Shown here piece by piece: positions 44,061-52,557 of a DNA stretch of 64,000 nt. This stretch comes from Hypericibacter terrae (GTDB lineage: Bacteria; Pseudomonadota; Alphaproteobacteria; Dongiales; Dongiaceae): contig NZ_CP042906.1 of NCBI RefSeq assembly GCF_008728855.1, forward strand, positions 2,046,001 to 2,110,000. The letters are read 5' to 3'. The notes under the pieces are model-generated. The model saw only the letters and a program-made list of their open reading frames with translations. It was not told where the DNA came from and did not search any database. The position numbers and the translations under genes are program-made. Every line of letters begins with the position of its first letter. Within the stretch, counting starts at the first letter, position 1.

Positions 44061-44492
44061 TCAGAGGTGATTCATCTCGACGTCGGCGCAGGACAAGCCC
44101 AGGGCGGCCATTCCCTCTTCGAGCTCGTCGCCGAGGTTCGGCGTTCCGACCAGATAGGCGGCGGTGCGGGCATTGTGGGCTTCGCGCGCCGTCGCGAGCG
44201 CCTGTTTCCACTCCCGCGCCTCGAAGTCGCCCCGGCCCAGCCAGGTCAGCGCCACGAGTTCGATCTGCTCGTCGACATTCAGCCCGTCGATGGCGTCGAA
44301 CAACTCCTGCTGGGTGGCGTCGCCGGGATAGTCCTCCAACACCTCGCGCTCGTCGTCATCGCCCGGATTCGAGCCGGCGTCGAGGTCGAGCGGTTCGACC
44401 TTGGCGTCGAATTCCCGCGCCTTGATGAGGATGAAACAGAGTTTGCTGAGGCCGATTTCGAGCTGCGGCGGTGTTACCGGGGTCATCGTCAT
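44061..44492 (-). CDS. DUF3775-family protein
   Basis: A 143-residue protein from ATG 44492, which has GAAGGA eight bases upstream; ATG 44498 and longer starts are in frame. LSKLCFILIKAREFDAKVEPLD at the N-terminus (quoted as LSKLCFILIKAREFDAK) and the segment FDAIDGLNVDEQIELVALTW match the small alphaproteobacterial DUF3775 family, whose function is unknown. It is acidic, soluble and ends with NLGDELEEGMAALGLSC. It sits 4 bases before the hydrolase gene. Confidence 0.75.
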   Translation of the reverse strand: MTMTPVTPPQLEIGLSKLCFILIKAREFDAKVEPLDLDAGSNPGDDDEREVLEDYPGDATQQELFDAIDGLNVDEQIELVALTWLGRGDFEAREWKQALATAREAHNARTAAYLVGTPNLGDELEEGMAALGLSCADVEMNHL

Positions 44493-44623
44493 GGGCATGG
44501 TCCTTCTACCGAGGATTGGCGGCGATCCTGAATACTCAAGCACGGGAACCCATGCCGGCGCCTTGACCTGGGTCAAAGGGAACTCCCGTTCGGGGAGACC
44601 TCAAAGCCGCTTCGTTGTGGACG

Positions 44624-44839
44624 CTACATGCGATCCCTGGGCACCCATCGATCGCCAATCTTGATATAGAGCCGCTTGACCGCAGCCCAAGCGACCCGGT
44701 GGGCGATTTCTTCGCGCCGCGGATCGCCACCATATTCCGCCCAGGCATTGTTGAATGCCGCCAGATAGATCTCCTGGGCATGCTGCGGGAGATGCCCGCG
44801 CACGCCGGGCGGCAGGTCTTCGATCACAGAATAGGGCAT
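44624..44839 (-). CDS. ChaB-family protein
   Basis: A 71-residue protein from ATG 44839. MPYSVIEDLPPGVRGHLPQH, AQEIYLAAFNNAWAEYGGD and AHRVAWAAVKRLYIKIGDRW follow E. coli ChaB, annotated as a regulator of the ChaA cation antiporter, closely along its length. The frame is open 16 codons further (to 44887), but the ChaB fold begins at MPY. No chaA is visible here, so its partner is unknown. It lies 66 bases after the glucokinase stop on the same strand. Confidence 0.82.
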   Translation of the reverse strand: MPYSVIEDLPPGVRGHLPQHAQEIYLAAFNNAWAEYGGDPRREEIAHRVAWAAVKRLYIKIGDRWVPRDRM

Positions 44840-44905
44840 CGCCTTGAAGACACCGGCGGGTGTGACGATCCAGAAGCGCCGGCCCATCGGCCTCGGCCTG
44901 GAAGC

Positions 44906-45859
44906 TCAGAGCATAGTCTTGTCGATCATCGATGACAGTCCAACCATGGCCGCCTCGGGGTGGGTAATCACCCAGGTCGGGATATCCTGGAGATAGGACC
45001 GGTAGCGCCCTTTGGCCTCGAACTGCTCTCGGAACTCGGTCCGGGGCAGATGCGCCGGGAAACGGGGCACGATGCCGCCGGCGATGTAAACGCCGCCGCG
45101 CGCCCCGAACGTCAGGGCCAGGCTGCCGGAGACATTCCCAAGAATGGCGCAGAAGATGTCCAGCGCGGCCCGACAGACGTCGCAGCTTCCCTCCAGCGCG
45201 GCGCTCGTGATCCCGGCCGCATCGCGCACGGCGACGATTTTTCGGTCGATCGTCGCGATGCTGTCGTAAAGCGCGACCAGCCCGCTTCCCGAAAGAACGC
45301 GCTCGGCCGATACATGCCCGTAACGCGACCGCAGATGCCGGATGATGGCGTCCTGGCGCTCGTTCGTGCTCGCCAGCGTCGCATGTCCGCCTTCGGAAGG
45401 AATGACAATGTCGCCTTCGGGGCCTGCGAACAGGCACGCAACCCCCAGCCCGGTGCCAGGTCCGAACACGAGGGCGGGTTCCCCCGGGACGGCCTTGCCG
45501 CCGCCGATGGCCACCAGGTCGGCCTTGCCGAGGCGAGGCAGCGATCGGGCGATGGCGGCAAAGTCGTTGACCACGACCACGTCCCGCAGATGGAGCGCCT
45601 GTCTCAACGCCTCCTGGTCCACGGTCCAGTTGCTGTTGGTCAGGCTGCAACGGCCGTTGGCGACGGGACCGGCGACGGCGATGGCGGCGCCGGCAATCCC
45701 GCTTCTCCCGCCGCGCGGTGCAAGATAGGCATCCACGGCATCGAGGAAGGTCGGCAGATCGGCGGTATGGCTGCGCTCGATCGGCCCGATGGCGCCCTGT
45801 TCGCACAGCGCGAAACGGGCATTGGTCCCGCCGATATCGCCCAGGAGATACGGCTTCAC
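44906..45859 (-). CDS. glk: Glucokinase (hexokinase-like Glk family)
   Basis: A 317-residue enzyme of the bacterial Glk family that phosphorylates glucose with ATP. YLLGDIGGTNARFALCEQG is the N-terminal phosphate loop. NSNWTVDQEALRQAL, VVVNDFAAIARSLPRL with the catalytic Asp, LVFGPGTGLGVA, and EGGHATLASTNERQ are all conserved. FGARGGVYIAGGIVPRFPAHL closes the nucleotide site. Length is normal. It is the first gene of the minus-strand group 43.4-45.9 kb, and no glucose transporter lies beside it. Confidence 0.92.
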   Translation of the reverse strand: MKPYLLGDIGGTNARFALCEQGAIGPIERSHTADLPTFLDAVDAYLAPRGGRSGIAGAAIAVAGPVANGRCSLTNSNWTVDQEALRQALHLRDVVVVNDFAAIARSLPRLGKADLVAIGGGKAVPGEPALVFGPGTGLGVACLFAGPEGDIVIPSEGGHATLASTNERQDAIIRHLRSRYGHVSAERVLSGSGLVALYDSIATIDRKIVAVRDAAGITSAALEGSCDVCRAALDIFCAILGNVSGSLALTFGARGGVYIAGGIVPRFPAHLPRTEFREQFEAKGRYRSYLQDIPTWVITHPEAAMVGLSSMIDKTML

Positions 45860-46257
45860 GATCGCGGTTTCCCCATTGTCATGGAGTTATCGAGATTGCC
45901 GCCATAGAGCAGCTCGCATCGATGCCGGTCCCCGCAAGTCGTAGTCATTCGCTGTCCCGTGAGGACATGGCGCAGTCCCGTCCGGGCGTCAAGACGCCGG
46001 ACCGGGGGGGCGGTCGCTCTGAGCCTAGGCATTTTGGTGGCACAATGCCCCTTTGGGTTGGCCCGAGCTGCCGATCTTGTCCCTCCCGGGATTGGAGGCT
46101 TCCAGGCTATCATGATGCCGGCCGTCCACACGCGAATCCGATGGTAGTCGGTTCTGTTGCTGCTGCGGCACGGCCGGAATCGCGGGATTGGGGGCGGACC
46201 GATCCAATGGTGAAACCCCATCGAAGCCCATGGCTTCGAAGAGCGGAGGGATGCTCG
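45860..46257. other. Intergenic region between divergent glk and cytochrome c genes, 398 bp
   Basis: No intact gene was recognised. The plus-strand frame into the cytochrome is open through much of it, but that translation is Arg-rich and looks non-coding. It must contain the glk promoter (minus) and the cytochrome promoter (plus). A perfect inverted repeat lies at its right end. Confidence 0.4.
46221..46239. repeat. Perfect 8-bp inverted repeat before the cytochrome gene
   Basis: TCGAAGCC (46221-46228) and GGCTTCGA (46232-46239) flank three bases, CAT. It ends 18 bases before the cytochrome start and just before its ribosome binding site. It could be an operator or a leader hairpin that affects translation. 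Confidence 0.5.
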
Positions 46258-46584
46258 ATGCATGGATCTCGACGGGCTCGCTGGCTTGCCACAGCTGTCT
46301 TTCTGGCTGTCGCCAGCGCGGCCTCCGGCGCAACGGCGGCGGACGTTGCCAATGGGCTTCAGCTCTCTCGCCAGTGGTGCGCCTCCTGCCATCTGGTGGA
46401 GCCCAGCGGTGTCGCGCGCGACTCCGCGCCTTCCTTTGCCAGCATCAGCAATGACCCGACGACCACACCGGAACGGTTGCACGCCTGGCTTGCCGATCCG
46501 CATCCGCCCATGCCGGGACTGGACCTGGCCAAACAGCAGGAAGACGACATCATCGCCTACCTGAAGAGTCTCAAGACGCAATAG
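46258..46584 (+). CDS. Exported small c-type cytochrome
   Basis: A 108-residue protein with GGAGGG seven bases before the ATG. The signal peptide (LATAVFLAVASAASGATA, cleaved near residue 28) exports it to the periplasm. The single haem site is QWCASCH (Cys41, Cys44, His45), with Met85 in HPPMPGLDL as likely axial ligand, and a C-terminal helix DIIAYLKSLKTQ. This is a class I cytochrome c of about 80 mature residues, suited to electron transfer. No oxidase or dehydrogenase partner is adjacent. A prim-pol gene follows after 21 bases, which is probably coincidental. Confidence 0.88.
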   Translation: MHGSRRARWLATAVFLAVASAASGATAADVANGLQLSRQWCASCHLVEPSGVARDSAPSFASISNDPTTTPERLHAWLADPHPPMPGLDLAKQQEDDIIAYLKSLKTQ

Positions 46585-46605
46585 TCGCTGCGCTCGGCTC
46601 GCACC

Positions 46606-47412
46606 GTGGAGAGCACCCTCAATGCGAAGGGACCACCGGGGGAATGGGCTGCGTTATATCGGCGACGGGGTTGGGCGGTCATCCCGGTCCGCCATGGAGA
46701 CAAGCGGCCCCTGGTCCGGTGGGAGCCATTCCAGCGCCGCCTCCCCACGCCGGCGGAAGTCGATGGATGGTTCCGGCAATGGCCTGACGCCAATGTCGGC
46801 ATCGTAACCGGCAATATCTCCAATCTGATCGTGCTCGATGTCGATCCCGGCCATGGCGGCGAGGAAAGCCTGGCGGAAATGCAAGATCGCCGCGGCGCCC
46901 TGCCGGTCACACCAGAGGTGACGACGGGTGGCGGCGGTCATCATCTCTATTTTCGACATCCGGGCGGAACGGTCCGCAATCGAGCCGGCCTCGAGCCGGG
47001 CCTCGATTTGCGCGCCGACGGCGGATATGTGGTGGCGCCGCCATCCCTCCACCCTTCGGGCAGACAATATCTATGGCGGGCAGACCGCGGACCGGATCAA
47101 GTGAGGCTCGCCGATGCTCCGGCTTGGCTGACAACGGTGGGAGAGGACGCCGGGACAGCCGGTCACCCGTTGCGATACTGGCGCAGTCTCGTTCAGAGAG
47201 GTGTCGATGAAGGCGAGCGCAACAGTCGGATTGCTTCGCTGACCGGCCATATGCTCTGGCATGGGGTCGATCCAGCGGTCGTGCTCGAATTGATGTTGTG
47301 CTGGAACGCCGTCCGGTGTCGGCCGCCCCTGGCCGAAGAAGAAGTCGGCCGTGTCGTCGAGAGCATCGTGCGAACCCACGCCCGCCATGCAAAAGACGAA
47401 GGCGACTCCTGA
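46606..47412 (+). CDS. Stand-alone bifunctional DNA primase/polymerase (prim-pol) domain protein
   Basis: A 268-residue archaeo-eukaryotic-primase-superfamily protein starting at GTG. The three catalytic motifs are readable: Asp78-Asp80 in IVLDVDPGHGG, His112/His113 in TTGGGGHHLYF and Asp134/Asp137 in PGLDLRADGGYVVAPPS. The C-terminal part (about 190-260) resembles the primase C-terminal PriCT domain, with NSRIASLTGHMLWHGVDPA and EEEVGRVVESIVRTH. Such domains normally prime replication in plasmids and phages and are fused or adjacent to a helicase; no helicase, replication or phage gene is near. It may be a domesticated prophage or plasmid relic. Confidence 0.85.
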   Translation: MESTLNAKGPPGEWAALYRRRGWAVIPVRHGDKRPLVRWEPFQRRLPTPAEVDGWFRQWPDANVGIVTGNISNLIVLDVDPGHGGEESLAEMQDRRGALPVTPEVTTGGGGHHLYFRHPGGTVRNRAGLEPGLDLRADGGYVVAPPSLHPSGRQYLWRADRGPDQVRLADAPAWLTTVGEDAGTAGHPLRYWRSLVQRGVDEGERNSRIASLTGHMLWHGVDPAVVLELMLCWNAVRCRPPLAEEEVGRVVESIVRTHARHAKDEGDS

Positions 47413-47449
47413 TCGCGAGGTCTGATGCGGACGGGGCGCCGAGAACGTG

Positions 47450-48016
47450 TCACCCTGCTAGCTGTCGGAGTAGGGTCGCAAAGGCGGAGCCGGCGACTTC
47501 CAGGGGTCCGCCATTATCGATTGTCACGAGAGTGGGAGCGACCGGCTGTAGCGCCGCCGAGCGCTCGAGCCGCTTCTCGATCGCGGCCGGCGTCTCCCGC
47601 TCTCGGGCGATCAGCCGTTGCTTGAGGGTTTCGGCCGGAGCCGTAATGTGAACGGGCAAGACCTGCGTCAGCGCCGCGCGGTGCTTCAAGAAATGTTGGC
47701 GTGACCCGTCGACGACTACGGTCAGTCCGGCCGCGCACCAGAGATCGACTTCCGCGCCGATGCCATAGCGCCAGCCATAGGCGTCCCAGTCGAAAGCGAA
47801 GAGGCCGTGGGCCAGGCGCAGCTCGAACTCGCCCGGGGAGAGCGCGATATAGTCCTCGATGTCGTCGCCCTGCGGCCGCGTGATGTAGCGATGGGCGAAC
47901 AGGACCGGATAGCGGCCGTCGAGCTCGCGCCGCGCGTAGCGCAGCACCGAATCCTTCCCGGCGCCGGAAGGGCCCATCACATAGACGACACGGGTGGATT
48001 GTCCCTGCGAAACCAT
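47450..48016 (-). CDS. phnN: Ribose 1,5-bisphosphate phosphokinase
   Basis: A 188-residue P-loop kinase of the PhnN family, converting ribose 1,5-bisphosphate to PRPP with ATP. VVYVMGPSGAGKDSVLRYAR is the Walker A region, followed by HRYITRPQGDDIEDYIALSP and FAFDWDAYGWRYGIGAEVD, a conserved substrate segment of PhnN/guanylate-kinase-like enzymes. ATPVETLKQRL is here APAETLKQRLIARERE. Normally part of the C-P lyase (phn) operon; none of those genes is visible in the window, so phnN is detached here. Confidence 0.9.
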   Translation of the reverse strand: MVSQGQSTRVVYVMGPSGAGKDSVLRYARRELDGRYPVLFAHRYITRPQGDDIEDYIALSPGEFELRLAHGLFAFDWDAYGWRYGIGAEVDLWCAAGLTVVVDGSRQHFLKHRAALTQVLPVHITAPAETLKQRLIARERETPAAIEKRLERSAALQPVAPTLVTIDNGGPLEVAGSAFATLLRQLAG

Positions 48017-48170
48017 GGCGACCTCCTGTCGGAGGCCGCCATGCTACCAGAATCCCTGGAAAGGCTCGTCTTCCGCCGCCGGATCGGAGCCCGGCACCCC
48101 TCGGCATTAGCGCGCTTCGGGGCTCCGGGTCACCAGATCGGCAGGGGCGATTGGGGGATCGCCGCTTCCT

Positions 48171-51100
48171 TCAGGTCTGCGGTTCGGGAACCAGGGCCTC
48201 TTCCTGGGGGACGTCTCTCTTCGAGTGATCGGCCGCGAGCAGCATGTAGAAGGCTGGGACGACGAAGAGGGTGAAGAGCGTGCCGATGGCGATGCCGCTC
48301 GAGATGACGAGGCCCATGCTGTAGCGCGACACGGCGCCGGCGCCGGTCGCGATCAGCAGCGGAATGACGCCCAGCACCATGGCGGCGGTGGTCATGAGGA
48401 TCGGGCGCAGCCGGATGCCGGCCGCCATCTCGACCGCCTCGCGCTTGCTGCGGCCCTGGCGCTGCAGGTCGTTGGCGAACTCGACGATGAGAATGCCGTG
48501 CTTGCTGACCAGGCCCATCAGCGTCACCAGGCCAACCTGGGTATAGATGTTGAGGGTGGCGCCGCCCACACTGAGGAAGATGAAGGCGAGGGCACCCGCC
48601 AGCGACATCGGCACCGAGATCAGGATGATCAGAGGATCGCGGAAGCTCTCGAACTGCGCCGCCAGCGCCAGGAAGATGATGATGAGCGCGAAGGCGAAGG
48701 TGACGATGAAGCCGCTCGATTCCTGGACATACTGGCGCGACTGTCCGCCGAAATCGATCGAGTAGCCTTGCGGCAGGTTGGTCTTGGCATAATCCTGCAG
48801 GAACTTCACCGTGTCGCCAGTGGTGACACCCCAGGCAGCGACGCCCTGGATGATCGCTGCATTGAGCTGCTGGAAATGGTTCAGCGATTGCGGAACGGTT
48901 TTCGTGGTGATCGAAGCAACGGTCGAGAGCGGAACCGTGCTGCCGTCCGCGGTGCGGATGTAATAGTTCAGAACCTGGTCCGCGTTCAGGCGCGAACTCT
49001 GCTGCACCTGCGGGATGACCTTGTAGGAACGACCGTCGAGGCTGAAATAATTAACATAGCCGCCGCCCAACATGGACGCCAGCGCGCCGCCGACATCGCT
49101 CATGGTGAGGCCGAGTTGGGCGGCCTTGTCGCGATCGATCGTCACCGTCGATTGCGGCTTGTCGATCTTGAGATCTGGGTCAAGAAACCGGAACTTCCCG
49201 CTCTGCATGGCCGTTTGCACGAAGGCCTGCACGACTTCGTTGAGCTGCGCGAAGGGCTGGGTGGTGCCGATGACGAACTGGATCGGCAGGCCGATGCCGC
49301 CTGGCAAGGAGGGGGGCTGAAAAGCCACGATCTTGGCGCCGGCGATTCCGCTGAGTTGTCCCATCACTTGGTATTGAAGCTCGGTCGCTCCGCGGGTCCT
49401 CTCGTCCCAGGGCTTCAGCACCATGCCGGCGATCGCCTGGCCCGGCACGTCGAGCTGGAACACATGATCGGTCTCGGGGTGAGCCGCGAAGATCTTGTAC
49501 TGCTCGCGGGAGTACAACTGGCGCTGCTGCAGGGTCGAATTGGCCGCGGCGGTCTGGAGCGTGATGATAACGCCCTGATCTTCCTGCGGCGCCAGCTCGG
49601 TCTTGGAAAAAGAATAAAAGACATAGACGCTGGCCAGGACCAGTGTTGCGAACACGATGGTTACGGGGCGGTAGTTCAGGCTGCCATGAAGGAGACTTTG
49701 ATAGCCGCGCCGCACCGACTCGAATACGCGATCGATGAAGTCAGACAGACGCTCCTGCCATCCGCTCCGATCGGCGGTGTGGGCTTTGAGCATCCGCGAA
49801 CTCATCATTGGAGTCAGGGTCAAGGCCACGATCGCGGAAACCGTCACGGCGCCGACCAGCGTGAAGGCGAATTCGGTGAAGAGCGATCCGGTCAATCCGC
49901 CCTGGAAGCCGATTGGCACATAGACCGCGATCAGCACGATGGTCATGGCTATGATCGGCGCCCCCAGCTCGCGCGCGGCCTGGATCGCAGCGGCGAAGGG
50001 CGACATACCCTCCTCGAGATGGCGATTGACGTTCTCGACCACGATGATGGCGTCGTCTACCACCAGACCGATCGCCAGCACCAAGGCCAGCAGGGTCAGC
50101 AAATTGATGGAGAAGCCGAACAGCAGCATCATCGTGAATGTACCGATGAGCGATAACGGAATCGCGATGACCGGGATGAAAACCGAGCGCGGCGATCCCA
50201 GGAACAGGAAGACGACCAGGGTCACGATGAGCAGCGCCTCGACCAGCGTGCGGATCACCTCATGGATCGAGCTGTTCACGAACTTGGTCGAATCGTAGAT
50301 GACCTTGCCTTCCAGGCCCTGCGGCAGCTGTGCCTGGATGTCGGGGAAGACTTTGAGCACGCCGCTGATGACATCGAGCAGATTGGCCGTCGGCGCCACC
50401 TGGATGCCGATATAGACGGCTTTCTCGCCGTCGAATCCGACCTCGGTCTCGTAGTCGTCCGAGCCCAGCATGACATGCGCCACATCTTCCAGACGGACGA
50501 TGGCGCCATTCGCCTGCTTGATCACCAGGCGCTTGAAATCGTCGACCGTATGCAGGCTGGTGGCGCCGGTCAGGTCGACCTGCACCATCTGGCCCTTGGT
50601 CGTGCCGAGGCTGGAAATATAGTCGTTCTGCGAGAGCGACTTGCTGATATCGGCGGCGGTCAGGCCATAGGCCGCGAGCTTCTGCGGATCGAGCCAGGCG
50701 CGCAGCGCGAAGTTCTTGGCGCCGATCATCTCGGCGGTCTGCACACCCGACACTGACTGCAGCTTGGGTTGCACCACGCGCAGCAGATAGTCGGTGATCT
50801 GGTTGGGCGACAGCACTTTGCTGCTGAAGCCGATATACATGGCGTCGATGGTCTGGCCGACCTTGACCGACAGCACCGGCCGCTGCGATTCCGGCGGCAA
50901 CTGGTTCAGCACCGAATTAACCTTGGTGTTGATTTCCGTGAGTGCCTTGTTGGAATCGTAGTTGAGCCGCAGATTGACCGTGATCGTGCTGATGCCGCTC
51001 TGGCTGGTCGACGTCATGTAATCGATGCCGTTCGCCTGCGAGATGGCGTTCTCGAGCGGCGTGGTGATGAAGCCCGCCACCACGTCGGGGTCGGCGCCGT

Positions 51101-51254
51101 AATAGGCGGTCGAGATCGTGACGATCCCGTTTTCAGTCCGCGGGAATTCGAGGACCGGAAGCGAGGTCAGGGCGCGAACGCCCAGGACCATGATCAAGAG
51201 GCTGACCACCATGGCCAGCACCGGACGGCGAATGAAGATGTCGGTGAATTTCAT
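48171..51254 (-). CDS. RND efflux pump inner-membrane subunit (HAE1/AcrB type)
   Basis: A 1027-residue proton-driven multidrug exporter subunit with the usual RND plan: twelve membrane helices and two large periplasmic domains. The proton relay Asp400-Asp401 is present in LAIGLVVDDAIIVVENVNRH. The N-terminus IFIRRPVLAMVVSLLIMVLG is typical. Length matches the MexF/OqxB-like group. It forms a tripartite pump with the adaptor encoded 30 bases upstream. No outer-membrane TolC-type gene is nearby, so a distant one must be used. The divergent TetR gene is the likely repressor. Confidence 0.93.
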   Translation of the reverse strand: MKFTDIFIRRPVLAMVVSLLIMVLGVRALTSLPVLEFPRTENGIVTISTAYYGADPDVVAGFITTPLENAISQANGIDYMTSTSQSGISTITVNLRLNYDSNKALTEINTKVNSVLNQLPPESQRPVLSVKVGQTIDAMYIGFSSKVLSPNQITDYLLRVVQPKLQSVSGVQTAEMIGAKNFALRAWLDPQKLAAYGLTAADISKSLSQNDYISSLGTTKGQMVQVDLTGATSLHTVDDFKRLVIKQANGAIVRLEDVAHVMLGSDDYETEVGFDGEKAVYIGIQVAPTANLLDVISGVLKVFPDIQAQLPQGLEGKVIYDSTKFVNSSIHEVIRTLVEALLIVTLVVFLFLGSPRSVFIPVIAIPLSLIGTFTMMLLFGFSINLLTLLALVLAIGLVVDDAIIVVENVNRHLEEGMSPFAAAIQAARELGAPIIAMTIVLIAVYVPIGFQGGLTGSLFTEFAFTLVGAVTVSAIVALTLTPMMSSRMLKAHTADRSGWQERLSDFIDRVFESVRRGYQSLLHGSLNYRPVTIVFATLVLASVYVFYSFSKTELAPQEDQGVIITLQTAAANSTLQQRQLYSREQYKIFAAHPETDHVFQLDVPGQAIAGMVLKPWDERTRGATELQYQVMGQLSGIAGAKIVAFQPPSLPGGIGLPIQFVIGTTQPFAQLNEVVQAFVQTAMQSGKFRFLDPDLKIDKPQSTVTIDRDKAAQLGLTMSDVGGALASMLGGGYVNYFSLDGRSYKVIPQVQQSSRLNADQVLNYYIRTADGSTVPLSTVASITTKTVPQSLNHFQQLNAAIIQGVAAWGVTTGDTVKFLQDYAKTNLPQGYSIDFGGQSRQYVQESSGFIVTFAFALIIIFLALAAQFESFRDPLIILISVPMSLAGALAFIFLSVGGATLNIYTQVGLVTLMGLVSKHGILIVEFANDLQRQGRSKREAVEMAAGIRLRPILMTTAAMVLGVIPLLIATGAGAVSRYSMGLVISSGIAIGTLFTLFVVPAFYMLLAADHSKRDVPQEEALVPEPQT

Positions 51255-51284
51255 AGCTCGATCGCCATTCAGTCTCGGGGAAGC

Positions 51285-52406
51285 TTAATAGCCGACCGGA
51301 GTCGGGGCGGCGTCGGAGCTGGGCTGAACCGAGTTGTTCACCAGCACCGGAACCCCGTTGCGCAGCTTGAGCTGGCCCGAGGTCACCACGGTCTCGCCAT
51401 CCTTGACGCCTTCGAGGATGGCAACCTGATCGCCGCGCGTTTCGCCGGTCTTGACGAAGGTCTGGCGCACGGTCAGTTTCGGCTGTCCGTCGGCACCGGG
51501 CTGCCCCTTGTCGACGAGATAGACCGTGTTGCCATAGGCGTTGAAAGTGATGGCGGTCTGCGGCAGCGTCACATAGCGCTGCGGCTCGCCGGTCGCGATA
51601 TCGACGGTGGCGTACATGCCGGGCAGGAGCTTGAGATCGGCGTTCTTGAGGACGGCGCGCGCGCGGACGTTCCGGCTCGCAGAGTCGACCTTGGGCTCGA
51701 TCGCCGCGATCTCCCCGGGGAAGTCCTGGCCGGGGTAGGTGTCGACCTTGGCGATCACTCCCTGGCCGATGCGGATCTGCTCCAGCGCCTGTTGCGGCAG
51801 GAAGAAATCCACATAGATCGGATCGAGCGATTGCAGGGTCACGACGGTCGTGCCCGCGGCGAGATATTGGCCCAGATCGACCGCCCGGATGCCGAGCCGC
51901 CCGTCGAACGGCGCGCGGATGACCTTCTTGTCGATCAGCGATTGCTGCTCGGCGACATTGGCGCGCGCGGCGTCGAGCTCAGACTTGTCGGCGTCGACGG
52001 TCGCCTGGCTGATGGTCTGCGACGGCAGCTGCTTCATGCCGCGCTGATAGGTGATGACGGCAAGATCCACGACCGCCTGCAGCGAATGGAGCTTGTTGAT
52101 ATCCTCGTCGTCGCGCAGCTTGACCAGCACCGTACCCGCTTTGACCTCGTCGCCGGAATTGAAATGGATCTCTTCGACGATGCCGGGAACCTCGAAGGCG
52201 AGATCGGCGCCGTTGGACGCCCGCAGGCTGCCTACCGCCTCGAGCTGCGGTTGCCAATTGTCATAGGCGGCAATTGTCGTGGAGACGGTATCGGGCGGAG
52301 GCGGAGGCATATTCGACATCGCCTCGATTTTCCTCATCCACATGCCATAAATGCCGCCGCACACGGCGGCCACGAGTATCAGCATGATGAGCATGCGTTT
52401 GATCAT
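51285..52406 (-). CDS. RND efflux periplasmic adaptor (membrane fusion protein)
   Basis: A 373-residue adaptor with an N-terminal hydrophobic anchor (MLIMLILVAAVCGGIYGMW), a lipoyl/barrel-sandwich region (GADLAFEVPGIVEEIHFNSG and a matching APFDGRLGIRAVDLGQYL), a helical hairpin between them and a C-terminal beta-barrel with LPGMYATVDI. The ribosome binding site AAGGA is eight bases before the ATG. It stabilises the contact of the inner-membrane pump with an outer-membrane channel. First gene of the efflux operon. Confidence 0.92.
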   Translation of the reverse strand: MIKRMLIMLILVAAVCGGIYGMWMRKIEAMSNMPPPPPDTVSTTIAAYDNWQPQLEAVGSLRASNGADLAFEVPGIVEEIHFNSGDEVKAGTVLVKLRDDEDINKLHSLQAVVDLAVITYQRGMKQLPSQTISQATVDADKSELDAARANVAEQQSLIDKKVIRAPFDGRLGIRAVDLGQYLAAGTTVVTLQSLDPIYVDFFLPQQALEQIRIGQGVIAKVDTYPGQDFPGEIAAIEPKVDSASRNVRARAVLKNADLKLLPGMYATVDIATGEPQRYVTLPQTAITFNAYGNTVYLVDKGQPGADGQPKLTVRQTFVKTGETRGDQVAILEGVKDGETVVTSGQLKLRNGVPVLVNNSVQPSSDAAPTPVGY

Positions 52407-52435
52407 CGCTCGAATCCTTGATTGCCCATTTGTTT

Positions 52436-52450
52436 CGGCGAATTTCGCCG
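52436..52450. repeat. 15-bp palindrome before the adaptor gene
   Basis: CGGCGAATTTCGCCG has 7-bp perfect arms around one central T, 30 bases upstream of the adaptor start and inside its probable leader. It could be a second TetR-type operator or a leader hairpin. Confidence 0.45.
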
Positions 52451-52480
52451 ATCCGCCTCGAGAGAAGATTTTAAACCCAC

Positions 52481-52496
52481 CCGGCGCCAGCGCCGG
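52481..52496. repeat. GC-rich leader hairpin upstream of the efflux operon
   Basis: CCGGCGC (52481-52487) pairs with GCGCCGG (52490-52496) across a two-base gap, CA; more GGCC/GGCGCC symmetry follows to 52503. Placed between the probable promoter and the adaptor gene, it should form in the leader RNA. Apart from this, the two neighbouring sites and the promoter, 52407-52766 holds no recognised gene. Confidence 0.4.
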
Positions 52497-52528
52497 CCGG
52501 CGCCGATTGCCGCAGGGGTTGATTTGAG

Positions 52529-52557
52529 GAACTAGTGAGTTTCCTATATCTTGTCAA
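52529..52557 (-). promoter_or_regulatory. Probable promoter of the RND efflux operon
   Basis: On the minus strand a perfect -35 TTGACA (52557-52552) is followed after 17 bases by TAGTTC (52534-52529), a weak -10. Transcription would start near 52521 and run into the adaptor gene. Confidence 0.5.
52530..52541. promoter_or_regulatory. Putative TetR operator overlapping the efflux promoter
   Basis: AACT-AGTG-AGTT: inverted half-sites AACT (52530-52533) and AGTT (52538-52541), with outer GG and CC partly extending the symmetry. It overlaps the -10 of the efflux promoter and lies in the region shared with the divergent TetR gene, where a repressor would act. Confidence 0.45.

Noticed and set aside
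45718-46257. In-frame N-terminal extension of the cytochrome c gene by 180 codons.
   Set aside because: The extension is Arg/Pro-rich without structure, while ATG 46258 has a good ribosome binding site and begins a normal signal peptide.
48225-50156. Long plus-strand open frame (643 codons) across the RND pump gene.
   Set aside because: It is antisense to an unmistakable RND transporter and its translation is Asp/Arg/His-biased, as for high-G+C shadow frames.
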